Source: Labilibaculum sp. DW002 (GTDB lineage: Bacteria; Bacteroidota; Bacteroidia; Bacteroidales; Marinifilaceae). From it: a DNA stretch of 64,000 nucleotides. The stretch is from assembly GCF_029029525.1 (NCBI RefSeq), contig NZ_JAKJSC010000004.1, positions 186,001 through 250,000 of the forward strand. Direction: 5' to 3'. Within the stretch, counting starts at the first letter, position 1, and each line of letters opens with the position of its first letter. The notes beneath the pieces are model-generated. The model searched no databases. It saw only the letters and a list, made by a program, of their open reading frames with translations, and was not told where the DNA came from. A program made the position numbers and the translations under genes. This document shows, piece after piece, positions 51,739 to 60,986 of the stretch.

Positions 51739-52962
51739 TTAAAATATTGAATATCCAAATGTTATTGTTAAAGCTTTATAATCGGCATTCCAATTTACAT
51801 ATTCATGAAGTAAATCCCGAGTAGTTAAATATCTTATTTCAAAACTATATTTATCCTTAAATTTATATCCCATTCCAAAGGCGATATTTCCGCTTGGTTT
51901 AATTTCGAGGGAATCATATGTTGAACCATTTTCTCTTGATAATACTATATATGAATCGCTATTAAAATCAAAAAGATACGATATATTTGCGAATATTTTT
52001 GAATTTTTATTTAGATGCATATAGTATCTAAATCCGACAGGTATTTCGATTGATTGATAATCGATATTTGCATAAAGAACTCCCCCAGAGACTTCGTTTG
52101 TTATTAGTTCCTTTTTTGATTTGTAACTTTGATAAGTTGGTTCAAGTATGATGCTCCATTTATTGTTGTTAAAGGGTAAAATAAACTCTGTTTCGATACC
52201 AAATTTGAAATCAATTTGTTGATCAAATTCAAAATCTTTCCAAGCGGAGCTGCTATTATGCATTTTAAAATTATTTACACTTATACCTGGCCTAATTGAT
52301 AAGTTAAATAGATCCTTTTTTTGTTTTGGTTTATTTTTCGAATAAATTGAATTTACGTCATCGTTATATTTTGTGAATAGTTTCAATAATCCTTTTTTAT
52401 AATATTTTAGATGTCGAACATCTTGTATTGTGATTATTTCACTTTCTAAATTAGATAAAAGCTGTTGCCTAAAGTAATTATTATACGCAATCTTATCTTT
52501 AATTAGATAGCGTTTGTGAATTAATTGATTTATCTCTGAATCAGCTGTTTTATAAAAAAAGCGTTTTAGATTTCCATTTACATAAATAAATAGAGAAGCT
52601 TTACCTTCTACTAGTACCTTAAGAAATAATTGTTCATTTGAAAATATTGCATTTTTTGTAGGGTTTAAATCATCGATTTGATCACTAGACCTATCTATTT
52701 TTACATTTACTCTATAATATTTTGATAGACCATCAATACCAAATTCTTTAACTGTCTCAATATTTTCTTTTTGAATATTAGCATCTTGGGCTAGTTTATA
52801 TTCAAATTCAGTTGGGTTATTTTTCCAATCAACGTTTTTTATCAAACATGCAATTTTTTGGTCTGAATTATTAATAAAATAGCCATCCTCAAATAGTATT
52901 TGAGAATATGATTTAATATTTAAGATCAATAATAATAATAGAAAAATTAATTGTTTATTCAT
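51739..52962 (-). CDS. Predicted outer membrane beta-barrel protein with N-terminal accessory domain
   Basis: A 407-residue protein with signal peptide (LIFLLLLLILNIKSYSQ). Residues about 20-205 form an unidentified soluble domain (it begins ILFEDGYFINNSDQKIACLI). Residues about 215-407 look like an eight-strand porin-type barrel (NLSIRPGISVNNFKMH, WSIILEPTYQSYKSK, IPVGFRYYMHLNKNSKIFAN, ending ALTITFGYSIF). This two-part layout recurs in Bacteroidota with unknown role. It is more AT-rich than its neighbours and stands alone. Confidence 0.75.
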   Translation of the reverse strand: MNKQLIFLLLLLILNIKSYSQILFEDGYFINNSDQKIACLIKNVDWKNNPTEFEYKLAQDANIQKENIETVKEFGIDGLSKYYRVNVKIDRSSDQIDDLNPTKNAIFSNEQLFLKVLVEGKASLFIYVNGNLKRFFYKTADSEINQLIHKRYLIKDKIAYNNYFRQQLLSNLESEIITIQDVRHLKYYKKGLLKLFTKYNDDVNSIYSKNKPKQKKDLFNLSIRPGISVNNFKMHNSSSAWKDFEFDQQIDFKFGIETEFILPFNNNKWSIILEPTYQSYKSKKELITNEVSGGVLYANIDYQSIEIPVGFRYYMHLNKNSKIFANISYLFDFNSDSYIVLSRENGSTYDSLEIKPSGNIAFGMGYKFKDKYSFEIRYLTTRDLLHEYVNWNADYKALTITFGYSIF

Positions 52963-53539
52963 ACGTGATATTTTAATACGGGTAAATGAGTGGTTATATG
53001 TTGAATTTACATTAGATTTTATTATGAAACAGTATGGTCTGAATATTTAGAACGGATTTAAATTGATATGAAGACTTGTTTGATTTGAACTGATGGTTAT
53101 AACTATTTGTTTTTATGAATAATGTAATCCTGTTTGAGTTGTTTTGTATGAAAGTTTTGGGGCGAATATTAATAGAAATTAAGATGTGAGTTGGATTTAT
53201 AGTAATTTATTGTTTGTAGCAATCTCAATTATTCGAAATCACTTTAATAGATTCCTTTTCGAATATCGTCAAGTTTAAGTTATCCTTTAATTGTTATTGA
53301 AATTAAGCCCTTCTGAAACTTTCTAAAAAACAAAACTGTAATATTTTTGTAATAATTTCACCAAATGAAATTCCTGCCTTAAATAGTTTAATTCGTGGCA
53401 CTTGTCATGAGTGAGTTGTAAAAATAAATTTACTAGTTCGTGAATAAATCAGTAAATTGAGGATACTTTCTAAAAAAGCTAATTCAATCTGCAAATTGGT
53501 TAGCAAATTAATTTTATACATTCACTTAAAACAAGCATT
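52963..53539. other. 577-bp gene-free divergent region
   Basis: This AT-rich region separates the barrel gene (minus) from dodecin (plus). It contains a perfect 9-bp inverted repeat, TATTCGAAA (53230-53238) and TTTCGAATA (53257-53265), and a TAttTTTG -7-like box at 53342-53349 without a matching -33 box. Open frames are 25 codons or shorter and not convincing. A small RNA is possible, but I see no diagnostic structure. Confidence 0.4.
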
Positions 53540-53743
53540 ATGAGTATTTTAAAAGTTCTTGAAGTAATGGCTTCATCAACGACCAGTTGGGAAGATGCCA
53601 CAAAAAATGCAGTGAAAACAGCTGCTAAAACGGTGAAAGAAATTCGTTCTGTATATATTCAGGATATGAGTGCCGTTGTCGACAAAAATAACATTACTGA
53701 ATTTAGAGTAAATGTTAAAATAACCTTTCAATTGTTGGATTAG
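53540..53743 (+). CDS. Dodecin family flavin-binding protein
   Basis: A 67-residue protein that matches dodecin over its whole length: KVLEVMASSTTSWEDATKNA, then AVKTAAKTVKEIRSVYIQDM and the final strand FRVNVKITFQLLD. Dodecins assemble into hollow dodecamers that store riboflavin, FMN or related ligands. The Trp in TSWEDA is the residue that stacks on flavin in archaeal and bacterial members. A Kbp-like gene follows after 42 bp, probably on the same transcript. Confidence 0.92.
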   Translation: MSILKVLEVMASSTTSWEDATKNAVKTAAKTVKEIRSVYIQDMSAVVDKNNITEFRVNVKITFQLLD

Positions 53744-53785
53744 TCCTAAATACAAAGAGAAATTTTTAAATTAAAACAACCACAA

Positions 53786-54250
53786 ATGGGACTAATTTCA
53801 TTTATAAAAGGGGCGGGCGAAAAGATTTTTGGAAAATCGGAAGAAACTTTGGAAAAAGAGAAAGCAGAGCTAATTTCGAGTCACATTAAGAAATTTGGTT
53901 TTGATACCAGTACCATACAGGTATTGATTGATGAGGAAGAAGTTACACTCAAAGGAAGTGTTGATACCTTCGAAAATAAGAACAAAATTATTGTTACTGC
54001 TGGAAATGTAGATGGTATATCATCTGTTAATGACCAAATTGTACTTACAAATCCTCCCTCAATTGAGCCTCCTGAACCAGAAAAACAATTCTATACAGTT
54101 AAAAAGGGTGATTATTTATCCAAAATAGCTAAAGAGGTTTATGGAAAGGCGAATAAATATGATATCATTTTTGAGGCAAACAAACCAATGTTAAAGGATG
54201 CGAATCTGATTTATCCTGGACAGGTTCTTGTAATTCCTCCTCTAAACTAA
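53786..54250 (+). CDS. kbp: BON-LysM protein resembling potassium-binding protein Kbp (YgaU)
   Basis: The 154-residue protein aligns with E. coli Kbp along its full length. It opens with MGLISFIKGAGEKIFGKSEE, then a BON domain (about 25-90, ending AGNVDGISSVNDQIVL) and a LysM domain (about 102-153, FYTVKKGDYLSKIAKEVYG, then IFEANKPMLKD). There is no signal peptide, as in E. coli, where Kbp is a cytoplasmic K+ sensor. Family assignment is firm; K+ binding is inferred. It follows dodecin by 42 bp. Confidence 0.9.
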   Translation: MGLISFIKGAGEKIFGKSEETLEKEKAELISSHIKKFGFDTSTIQVLIDEEEVTLKGSVDTFENKNKIIVTAGNVDGISSVNDQIVLTNPPSIEPPEPEKQFYTVKKGDYLSKIAKEVYGKANKYDIIFEANKPMLKDANLIYPGQVLVIPPLN

Positions 54251-54254
54251 AAGT

Positions 54255-54290
54255 AAAAGGCTGTTTTAAAATCGAAACAGCCTTTTATAT
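54255..54290. terminator. Bidirectional terminator
   Basis: AAAAGGCTGTTT and AAACAGCCTTTT form a 12-bp perfect stem with an 8-nt loop, between the Kbp-like gene and the convergent lipoprotein gene. Confidence 0.9.
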
Positions 54291-54298
54291 TTTAATTA

Positions 54299-54778
54299 TT
54301 ATTTACTCAGTTTTTCAAATTCAAACGGAATTTCCATCTCGGCATTGGATACTGAAGCTTTCATTCGATTACCACTTTTCCAATATCTTATTGTATTCGG
54401 AAAATCAAGTTCTTTGTTTTCACAAGTAAAATCATTTTCTGTATGATTTATCATTTTAAAAGAGACAGATTCCTTTTCTTCAGGAACTTTTACAGTCAAA
54501 ATCCATTTTTCACTAGCTTTAATTAATGCTATCTTTTCTTGTTTTATGGTGTCAGCACCTTGCATCGTAAATCCAATCCCTGAATATTCAACATCACTTA
54601 TTTTCTCCCAATTTTCATAAGTATTCTTTCCCTCTTCTTCATTTAACCTTTCCCATTCTCCTAATAACCAGTCGAAATTATCCGATTTATCCGTTAATTT
54701 AATATTTGAACTTTCCTTTTTACTTGGATTGCAGGATATAGTTAAAATTCCAATTAATAAAATCAATATATTTTTCAT
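54299..54778 (-). CDS. Small lipoprotein of the DUF6265-like type
   Basis: A 159-residue protein with a lipoprotein signal (LILLIGILTISC, lipobox Cys near 16). The mature domain begins FDWLLGEWERLNEEEGKNTY, followed by EWEKISD-like and GIGFTMQGADTIKQEK segments, a lipocalin-like beta pattern resembling DUF6265 proteins. That match is from memory. Function unknown. It lies alone, converging on the Kbp-like gene. Confidence 0.65.
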   Translation of the reverse strand: MKNILILLIGILTISCNPSKKESSNIKLTDKSDNFDWLLGEWERLNEEEGKNTYENWEKISDVEYSGIGFTMQGADTIKQEKIALIKASEKWILTVKVPEEKESVSFKMINHTENDFTCENKELDFPNTIRYWKSGNRMKASVSNAEMEIPFEFEKLSK

Positions 54779-54999
54779 GATCTCTTTGAATTAGTTCTAA
54801 TCTCTCTGTGTCAAAAATAGAAAAAGAAGTTAGAATGTTTAAATTATGTCATCGCCTAAATATTTATAGTGATTAACTTTTACTGTTTTTAGTAAATGTA
54901 CAAAAACTTAAATTTCCCAACATTAGCTTGTTTAGCTATCTAATTTTAAGATCATTTCTTGTTATCTAATGCTGTATTTTTCGTAGCTTTCTTGTTGGA

Positions 55000-57522
55000 T
55001 TATTTTAATTCTATTTGATATTCATTACTCTTGATATCACCAATAGATGCTGAGACGGTAACTACGCCTTGCTTATCTAATGACCTTATGATGGCCAATG
55101 CTTTTCCTTTATGTGTCTTTACATTGTTCAGTATATGCGAATCCACATTCATTTCCCAACCATTATCAACAGCTAGTAATTCAGCTTCTCCATTCACAAC
55201 AAACTTAATGTTGGTATCCAAGTCTTTTATTTCTTTATCTGCATCATCAAATAGTTTAACTGAAACATGGGCTACGTCATAATTATTGGCCTTAAGTTCA
55301 TTTTTATCGCTTTCTATTTCAATACGTGCTAATTTTCCTGTAGATGCAAGGATGTATTCGTTAGCAATTTTACCATTATTATAACCAACTACCTTTAATT
55401 CTCCTTTTTGGAAAGGGACGAGCCATTTAATAATGTTATCCTCATTTTCAACATCTGCTAAAGCCTGTTTTCCCAGACTTTTCCCATTCAAGAAAAGTTC
55501 TGCTTCTTCGCAGTTGGTATAAGTTTGTACAACAATTTTTTCTTGCTCATTATAATTCCAATGCTCCTTAACTTTGTACCATTCCCATAAACGAAGTTTG
55601 TCCCAGACCGGTGCGGCTGTTAATTGAATATCAAATTTCCATCCATTCTTTTCAGAATAAGAAAATTCAGATTTTGAGGCTGGGGTTGTTACCATATAGA
55701 CTTTAGGTTCTGGCTTCCACAAACATTCAAAGAAATGACCTCTTGGCGTTTTAAATCCAGCGAAATCGAATAATGAAATGTCTAATCCTTTTCTAGGCCA
55801 AGGACCTGCTTCACCTCGATAGGCAAACCCTGTCCACACAAATATTCCTGGAATAAAGTCACGCTCAATGCAGGCTTTCCATTCTGAATAAGCTACCCAG
55901 TTTTCCGAACCTAAAAAGCATTTTTCTGGAAATGCGGCATGTGCTGCATCGTAATCTATGGCTCTGTAGTTTAAACCTAAAACATCAACGGCATCGGCAT
56001 ATCCACTAGCAAAAGCAACAGTAGGGCGTACACTACCACAAATAATTGGTCTGCTAGTATCTTCTTCTTTTACCCATTTCGAAAGTTGGTGAGCTACAAT
56101 GGATAAAGAATCAATCCCACCAGTTATTCTATCAAAAACAGGTTTAATTTTAGTTGTATCGTAAGTTGGCGTATCCTTATATTCGTGAATTTTACCTTCA
56201 ACCTCGCTGTATGTTTGAGAATAATAAGGGAAGGTCCATTCTATTTCGTTCCCAATGCTCCACATTATTACTGATGGACGATTAAAATCACGTGCTATTA
56301 ATGTTTTTAGATCACGCTCAGACCATTCATGAAATACTTCGCTGTATCCTGTCGAAATTTCATCAGAAGCCGCTTCATCGCCCAAATAGTTTACACTTTT
56401 TCCTTTGGGGATATGCCACTCATCGAAAAATTCATTCATTACCAACATGCCTTGTTCGTCGCATACATCCATTAAAATAGCAGCATGTGGATTGTGAGCC
56501 ATACGAATGGCATTAACACCAATGGATTTTAATTTTCCAACACGATATTCCCAAATGCCTTTAACGGCAGCAGCACCTACAGCACCCGCATCGTGATGAA
56601 TATTAACACCTTTAATTTTCAAATTCTTACCATTGAGGTAAAATCCTTTGTTAGAATCGAAACGAAAAGTGCGAATCCCAAATTTTTGCTCTACTTCATC
56701 CACAACAACTCCTTTGTGCTTCACCACAAGCTTTGCCGTATACAAATGAGCAGCCTCAATATCCCAAAGCTGAGGATTAGTCACACTTAACTGTTGGTTT
56801 AATTTGCCGTTTTCTATTGTGCTTTCTGTATTTGAAGCAACTAATTTATTATTGGCATCAAGAATTTCAAGTTCAATTTCCACATCACTTTCTGCTCCCG
56901 CTATTTCTGTTTGAATATTTACAGTAGTTTTTTCGGCATTAACTTCGGGAGTTAAAATGCGAACGCCCCATTGAGGAATGTGAACCTTAGAAGTTTTCAC
57001 CAGTTTTACATCGCGGTAAATTCCCGAACCCGTATACCATCGTGTGTCTGCATAGTTGGAATGGTCTACTTTTACGGCAATTAGATTGTCTGCACCAAAA
57101 TTTAGGTGTTCGGATAAGTCATAAGAAAAACTGGCATAACCATTGGGTCTGAATCCTAACTTCTTGCCATTCAAATAAACTTCTGAATTGCAAAAAACAC
57201 CATCAAATTCTATCCATATCGCTTTGCCTTTATCCGATGATGGAACATGAAACGATTTACGATACCAGCCCATTCCTCCTTCTACGAAACCAGTACTGGC
57301 TGCGGTGTTTTCTTTCTGATAGCCTGTCAGATTGCTCCAGTCATGAGGTAATCGAATAGCATCCCATTCCGAATCATCAAATGAAACCTGATCTGCTTGA
57401 GCTTGTTCTCCCAAGGCGAATTTCCAGTTGAAGTTAAAATCTTCTGTTGTGCGCGCATTTTCTTTCGCACATGAAGCAAAAGCGAAAATGGATAGCAGGA
57501 GAATGTAAATTGAGTTTTTCAT
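55000..57522 (-). CDS. Glycoside hydrolase family 2 lipoprotein (beta-galactosidase-like)
   Basis: An 840-residue GH2 enzyme with a lipoprotein signal (LLLSIFAFASC). Domains in order: sugar-binding jelly roll (about 28-190), Ig-like domain (195-290), TIM barrel (295-610), and DUF4982 and Ig-like tail domains (650-840). The acid/base Glu is in MWSIGNEIEW near 425 and the nucleophile Glu in LGSENWVAYSEW near 555. Beta-galactosidase is the commonest activity of this layout, but other beta-glycosides are possible. It is the last gene of the GH29-GH43-GH2 operon. Confidence 0.92.
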   Translation of the reverse strand: MKNSIYILLLSIFAFASCAKENARTTEDFNFNWKFALGEQAQADQVSFDDSEWDAIRLPHDWSNLTGYQKENTAASTGFVEGGMGWYRKSFHVPSSDKGKAIWIEFDGVFCNSEVYLNGKKLGFRPNGYASFSYDLSEHLNFGADNLIAVKVDHSNYADTRWYTGSGIYRDVKLVKTSKVHIPQWGVRILTPEVNAEKTTVNIQTEIAGAESDVEIELEILDANNKLVASNTESTIENGKLNQQLSVTNPQLWDIEAAHLYTAKLVVKHKGVVVDEVEQKFGIRTFRFDSNKGFYLNGKNLKIKGVNIHHDAGAVGAAAVKGIWEYRVGKLKSIGVNAIRMAHNPHAAILMDVCDEQGMLVMNEFFDEWHIPKGKSVNYLGDEAASDEISTGYSEVFHEWSERDLKTLIARDFNRPSVIMWSIGNEIEWTFPYYSQTYSEVEGKIHEYKDTPTYDTTKIKPVFDRITGGIDSLSIVAHQLSKWVKEEDTSRPIICGSVRPTVAFASGYADAVDVLGLNYRAIDYDAAHAAFPEKCFLGSENWVAYSEWKACIERDFIPGIFVWTGFAYRGEAGPWPRKGLDISLFDFAGFKTPRGHFFECLWKPEPKVYMVTTPASKSEFSYSEKNGWKFDIQLTAAPVWDKLRLWEWYKVKEHWNYNEQEKIVVQTYTNCEEAELFLNGKSLGKQALADVENEDNIIKWLVPFQKGELKVVGYNNGKIANEYILASTGKLARIEIESDKNELKANNYDVAHVSVKLFDDADKEIKDLDTNIKFVVNGEAELLAVDNGWEMNVDSHILNNVKTHKGKALAIIRSLDKQGVVTVSASIGDIKSNEYQIELK

Positions 57523-57570
57523 GATCTTATTTTAATTTCTTTGTAGTAATGATAAGGGTATTGCAATTTA

Positions 57571-59223
57571 TTAGTGCTGGTTTTTATATTCAAACCAATC
57601 GAAATATGCCTTGTTTTTGCTTTTTTCACCTAAAGATGTGGCATACATTCCAATGTAGGTGCCATTAAATCCCCATGCGATTTCATCGCCAAAATGAGAT
57701 AAGTCTTGTGCTTCGCCAATTTGTAATAGATCGGCCTCTGAAGAACCAAAGTAGAAGCTTGCTTTAAGGCCTTTACTTACGAGCTTAAGATGCACTTCTT
57801 TTCCTTTAAAGGGCATCCTTGCAATTTCTTCAAGCATTCCTTTTTCTGCATTTACTTCTTTTGCCGTGGTTTTTAAAAGAACCATTTCATTTTTTATGCG
57901 GAGCAATTGATAATGTGTAGATGATTTTCGATAGAGAACCAGCCCAGCTTGTTCATTTTCTTTTTTCGATGAAAAATGCATTTTGGTAGAAACTTCATAA
58001 TCGTGATGTTTCACTCGCTTAGCTAAGAAAGATGGGTTTTTCCACTCACTGATCGTTTGCGGACGCAGATCAATTTCCATTTTTCCTTTTGCCTGACGAT
58101 ACCACTTTATCTGAGGTGTTCGCAGACAATTCCATTCTAAACTGATTGTCTCCGAATCAAAATTATCCTTTGAATTGAGTTCGGGTACTGGAGTCCATGT
58201 CAAATCTGGTCTTTTTTGTTCTGTTTGGAGTAAGCCTTTACCTGGATTGTAAATAAGCGTTACGCCACTTTCTTGACGAGTTACTTCAATTTTAGCCAGA
58301 AAGGTTTCACGGGCAAGAATGGAATAGCCATCAATAGGACGTTTCGCCAGCATTACGCTCCACCATTCTCCATTTTGTGTTTGCACTAAATCGGCATGAC
58401 CAGTTTGTATAATCGGGTAGGTGTATCCTAAATGGCGATGCGTCATTATTGGATTTGCATGATTTGGAACATAAGGTCCCCATAGGTTTTTACTATTGAA
58501 AATAGTTACTGCATGAAATTCACTGGTACCACCTTCTCCAATTAATAGGATATACTCACCGTCTATCTTAAACAAGTGTGGACCTTCAGCCCATCGAGCG
58601 TTGGAAGCATGTCCATATGTCAATTGTTTTTTATCTCCTATCAAAATTCCTTTGTCAGGATCAATTTCCTGCATCCAAACACCATTTTTACCTGGCCAAT
58701 CTTTTTGAGTTCCATCAATTACACCTGCTCCGGTATAATAACAACGACCATCATCATCCCAAAAAAGCGAAGGATCAATTCCCGGAGCATCTTTTATCCA
58801 CATTGGATCGCTCCAAGGGCCTGATGGATTTTTAGCAGTAATTATGAAATTCCCTTTTTGTCCCACCATAGTGGTAATGATATAAAAGGTGCCTTTGTAA
58901 TACCGAATGCTTGGTGCAAATATGCCATTGGAATTCTTAAGGCCATCTTGATACACAATTTGATCGGGACGATGAAGGCCGTGACCAATTTTCTCCCAAT
59001 TCACCAAATCTTTACTGCGATGAATCGGAAGCCCAGGATACCATTCGAAACTTGAATTTACCATGTAGTATGTGTCTCCCACACGACAAATAGACGGGTC
59101 GGGGTAAAATCCAGAAAGAATTGGATTTTTAAATGTTTCGGGAGCTGATTGAGCGTATGTGCTTGAAATAAATAACAAGCAAATCATCAATGCAAAAGTT
59201 GTTTTTATCCGTAAAGTCTTCAT
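57571..59223 (-). CDS. Glycoside hydrolase family 43 (beta-xylosidase/arabinofuranosidase-like)
   Basis: A 550-residue enzyme with a signal peptide (FALMICLLFISSTYAQ). The five-bladed propeller has the base Asp in FYPDPSICRVGDTYYMVNSS near 40, the pKa-modulating Asp in APGIDPSLFWDDDG near 148 and the acid Glu in WAEGPHLFK near 213. A C-terminal concanavalin-like domain (about 350-550) is typical of beta-xylosidase-type members. Xylose or arabinose release is likely; which cannot be said. Its ATG directly abuts the stop codon of the GH29 gene, indicating coupled translation. Confidence 0.92.
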   Translation of the reverse strand: MKTLRIKTTFALMICLLFISSTYAQSAPETFKNPILSGFYPDPSICRVGDTYYMVNSSFEWYPGLPIHRSKDLVNWEKIGHGLHRPDQIVYQDGLKNSNGIFAPSIRYYKGTFYIITTMVGQKGNFIITAKNPSGPWSDPMWIKDAPGIDPSLFWDDDGRCYYTGAGVIDGTQKDWPGKNGVWMQEIDPDKGILIGDKKQLTYGHASNARWAEGPHLFKIDGEYILLIGEGGTSEFHAVTIFNSKNLWGPYVPNHANPIMTHRHLGYTYPIIQTGHADLVQTQNGEWWSVMLAKRPIDGYSILARETFLAKIEVTRQESGVTLIYNPGKGLLQTEQKRPDLTWTPVPELNSKDNFDSETISLEWNCLRTPQIKWYRQAKGKMEIDLRPQTISEWKNPSFLAKRVKHHDYEVSTKMHFSSKKENEQAGLVLYRKSSTHYQLLRIKNEMVLLKTTAKEVNAEKGMLEEIARMPFKGKEVHLKLVSKGLKASFYFGSSEADLLQIGEAQDLSHFGDEIAWGFNGTYIGMYATSLGEKSKNKAYFDWFEYKNQH

Positions 59224-60747
59224 TTAGTTGTCTTTATTTATCTTAAAAACCCAAGCATAATTTAAGGAAGCATCAGCTGGCTTTTTAATTATCAGTTTGT
59301 CATCTGTTTGCCTAAATCTTATTTCATCGTCATAGCCCAATAATTCTATCGATTTGATATCGATCTTGGTAGAGTTGAGGTACTTAATTTCAACATCGCT
59401 AGTTGGAGGAACAAGTACAAAAGCATATAGTGTATCACCATTTTTTGTAAAACGAATATCTTCTTGTGTAAAGTCTTTGTTTTTACTTTCTGCCAAGTGT
59501 CCTGTACTTGTTTTGGTTGGTCCTTCGCCAAATACTTCCCAATGTGTAGCACTGTAAATTGCTTCTCCATTTACTTTTAACCATTTGCCCATGTCCAACA
59601 AGGTCTTTTTTTGATCTTCGGGGATAGTTCCATCTTTTTTAGGACCAATATTCAGCAACAGACAACCGTTCTTACTTACGATATCCACTAGGTCAGCAAT
59701 GAGTTCCTGAGCTGATTTAGGCATCCAGTTTTTAGCATAGTACCAAGAGTTTTTTCCTATTGAGGTATCCGTTTGCCAATATCCTTTGCGGATTTTATCT
59801 GATTTACTTCTCTCTAAATCGAACATGTGTGTCCCTTTTGGATAGGATTCGAAATTGAAATTTTTGGTTTGTAAAACCACCGTTTTATCACGTTCGATAC
59901 CTGAATTGTAATAATAGGAAGCCAGTTTCTTATGATAGGGAACAAACTCAGGTCGATCGATGTAAAAATCGAACCATAAAATATCGGGTTGGTATTTGTC
60001 AATGATCTCTTTGGTACGCGGCCACCATACGTCTGCTAACCACTCTTTACTCACCGAGTCGCCAAGCTGATGCGGAGGCGCATATAAATCTGCATATTTA
60101 GGATTGCCAGTGTCGAAGTAGTCTTGCTGGTTGTAAAAGTTATAGTTAAAAGCAAGGTGAGAACTCGCTCCAAATAGTAAGCCTTGCTTTTTTATTTCAT
60201 CTGCTAAAGCTTTAAAAACATCCTGTTTTGGTCCCATTTTAGCAGCATTCCAAGGCGTAATACTCGATTCGTACAAAGCAAAACCATCGTGATGTTCAGC
60301 CACAGGAATTACATATTGTGCACCAGCATCTTTAAATAATCTTACCCATTCGGTAGGGTTAAAATTCTCCATGGTCCACAATGGAATAAGGTCTTTGTAC
60401 CCAAAAATCTTTTGGTCACCAAATTTTTCTTTGTGGTATTCATAGGCTGGATGCGATTTACCTTCTGTGATTACACCTGTTTGAATATTGATATGCCCTT
60501 TATCGGAATACATCCAGCGCGGATACCAATCGGTATGTAGTTCGGCAACAGAATTCGGCCCCCAATGAATAAAAATGCCAAACTTGGCGTCTTTCATCCA
60601 TTGCGGAATTTCATACTTGCTTAGGCTTTCCCAATTTTCCTCAAATTTTATGGCTTCGCCAGAAGGCTTTTTTGAGCTGCAAGCTGCAATTGATAGTAGT
60701 AAAATAAAAACTAGGCTTAGTTTTATCATTTTATTAGTCGTCCTCAT
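59224..60747 (-). CDS. Glycoside hydrolase family 29 lipoprotein (alpha-L-fucosidase)
   Basis: The 507-residue GH29 enzyme has a lipoprotein signal (LVFILLLSIAACSS). Family marks are KFGIFIHWGPNSVAELHTDW near 55, VAEHHDGFALYES near 149 (conserved His pair) and the nucleophile Asp in DILWFDFYID near 254. A C-terminal beta domain ends the protein. It removes alpha-linked fucose from glycans. First gene of the operon. The start may be residue 1 or the Met at residue 7. The regulatory gap to the divergent TPR-HTH gene is 239 bp. Confidence 0.92.
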   Translation of the reverse strand: MRTTNKMIKLSLVFILLLSIAACSSKKPSGEAIKFEENWESLSKYEIPQWMKDAKFGIFIHWGPNSVAELHTDWYPRWMYSDKGHINIQTGVITEGKSHPAYEYHKEKFGDQKIFGYKDLIPLWTMENFNPTEWVRLFKDAGAQYVIPVAEHHDGFALYESSITPWNAAKMGPKQDVFKALADEIKKQGLLFGASSHLAFNYNFYNQQDYFDTGNPKYADLYAPPHQLGDSVSKEWLADVWWPRTKEIIDKYQPDILWFDFYIDRPEFVPYHKKLASYYYNSGIERDKTVVLQTKNFNFESYPKGTHMFDLERSKSDKIRKGYWQTDTSIGKNSWYYAKNWMPKSAQELIADLVDIVSKNGCLLLNIGPKKDGTIPEDQKKTLLDMGKWLKVNGEAIYSATHWEVFGEGPTKTSTGHLAESKNKDFTQEDIRFTKNGDTLYAFVLVPPTSDVEIKYLNSTKIDIKSIELLGYDDEIRFRQTDDKLIIKKPADASLNYAWVFKINKDN

Positions 60748-60915
60748 ATCTGTAAAGCTTATTTTTTAGTCTTGATCTGTAATGGATAGGAGTTAGATTC
60801 CCAATCAGTATCTTTCCCATTAGCGAAAATTAAATTACTCTCGTAAAATTGTAGCTTATTACAGGTATTTAAAAATAAATTACTGCTTCAAAAATCATAC
60901 AATGCGATTTTTATT

Positions 60916-60941
60916 AGCATACAAATGCTTATACTTGTATA
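60916..60941. promoter_or_regulatory. Candidate operator between the glycosidase operon and its regulator
   Basis: AGCAT-acaa-ATGCT (60916-60929) is a perfect inverted repeat. It is followed at once by TATAC-tt-GTATA (60930-60941). These lie 46 bp or more before the regulator start and in the divergent promoter region. They could be the binding site of the HTH protein or part of its own promoter. Confidence 0.4.
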
Positions 60942-60986
60942 CTGTTTTTACAATATCTTAAAGAAAGATTATTATTCTGTAAATGT

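Noticed and set aside
53395-53413. TGGCAC motif as a second sigma-54 promoter before dodecin
   Set aside because: The dinucleotide ten bases after GG is GA, and there is no TTGC-like box, unlike the site at 48113.
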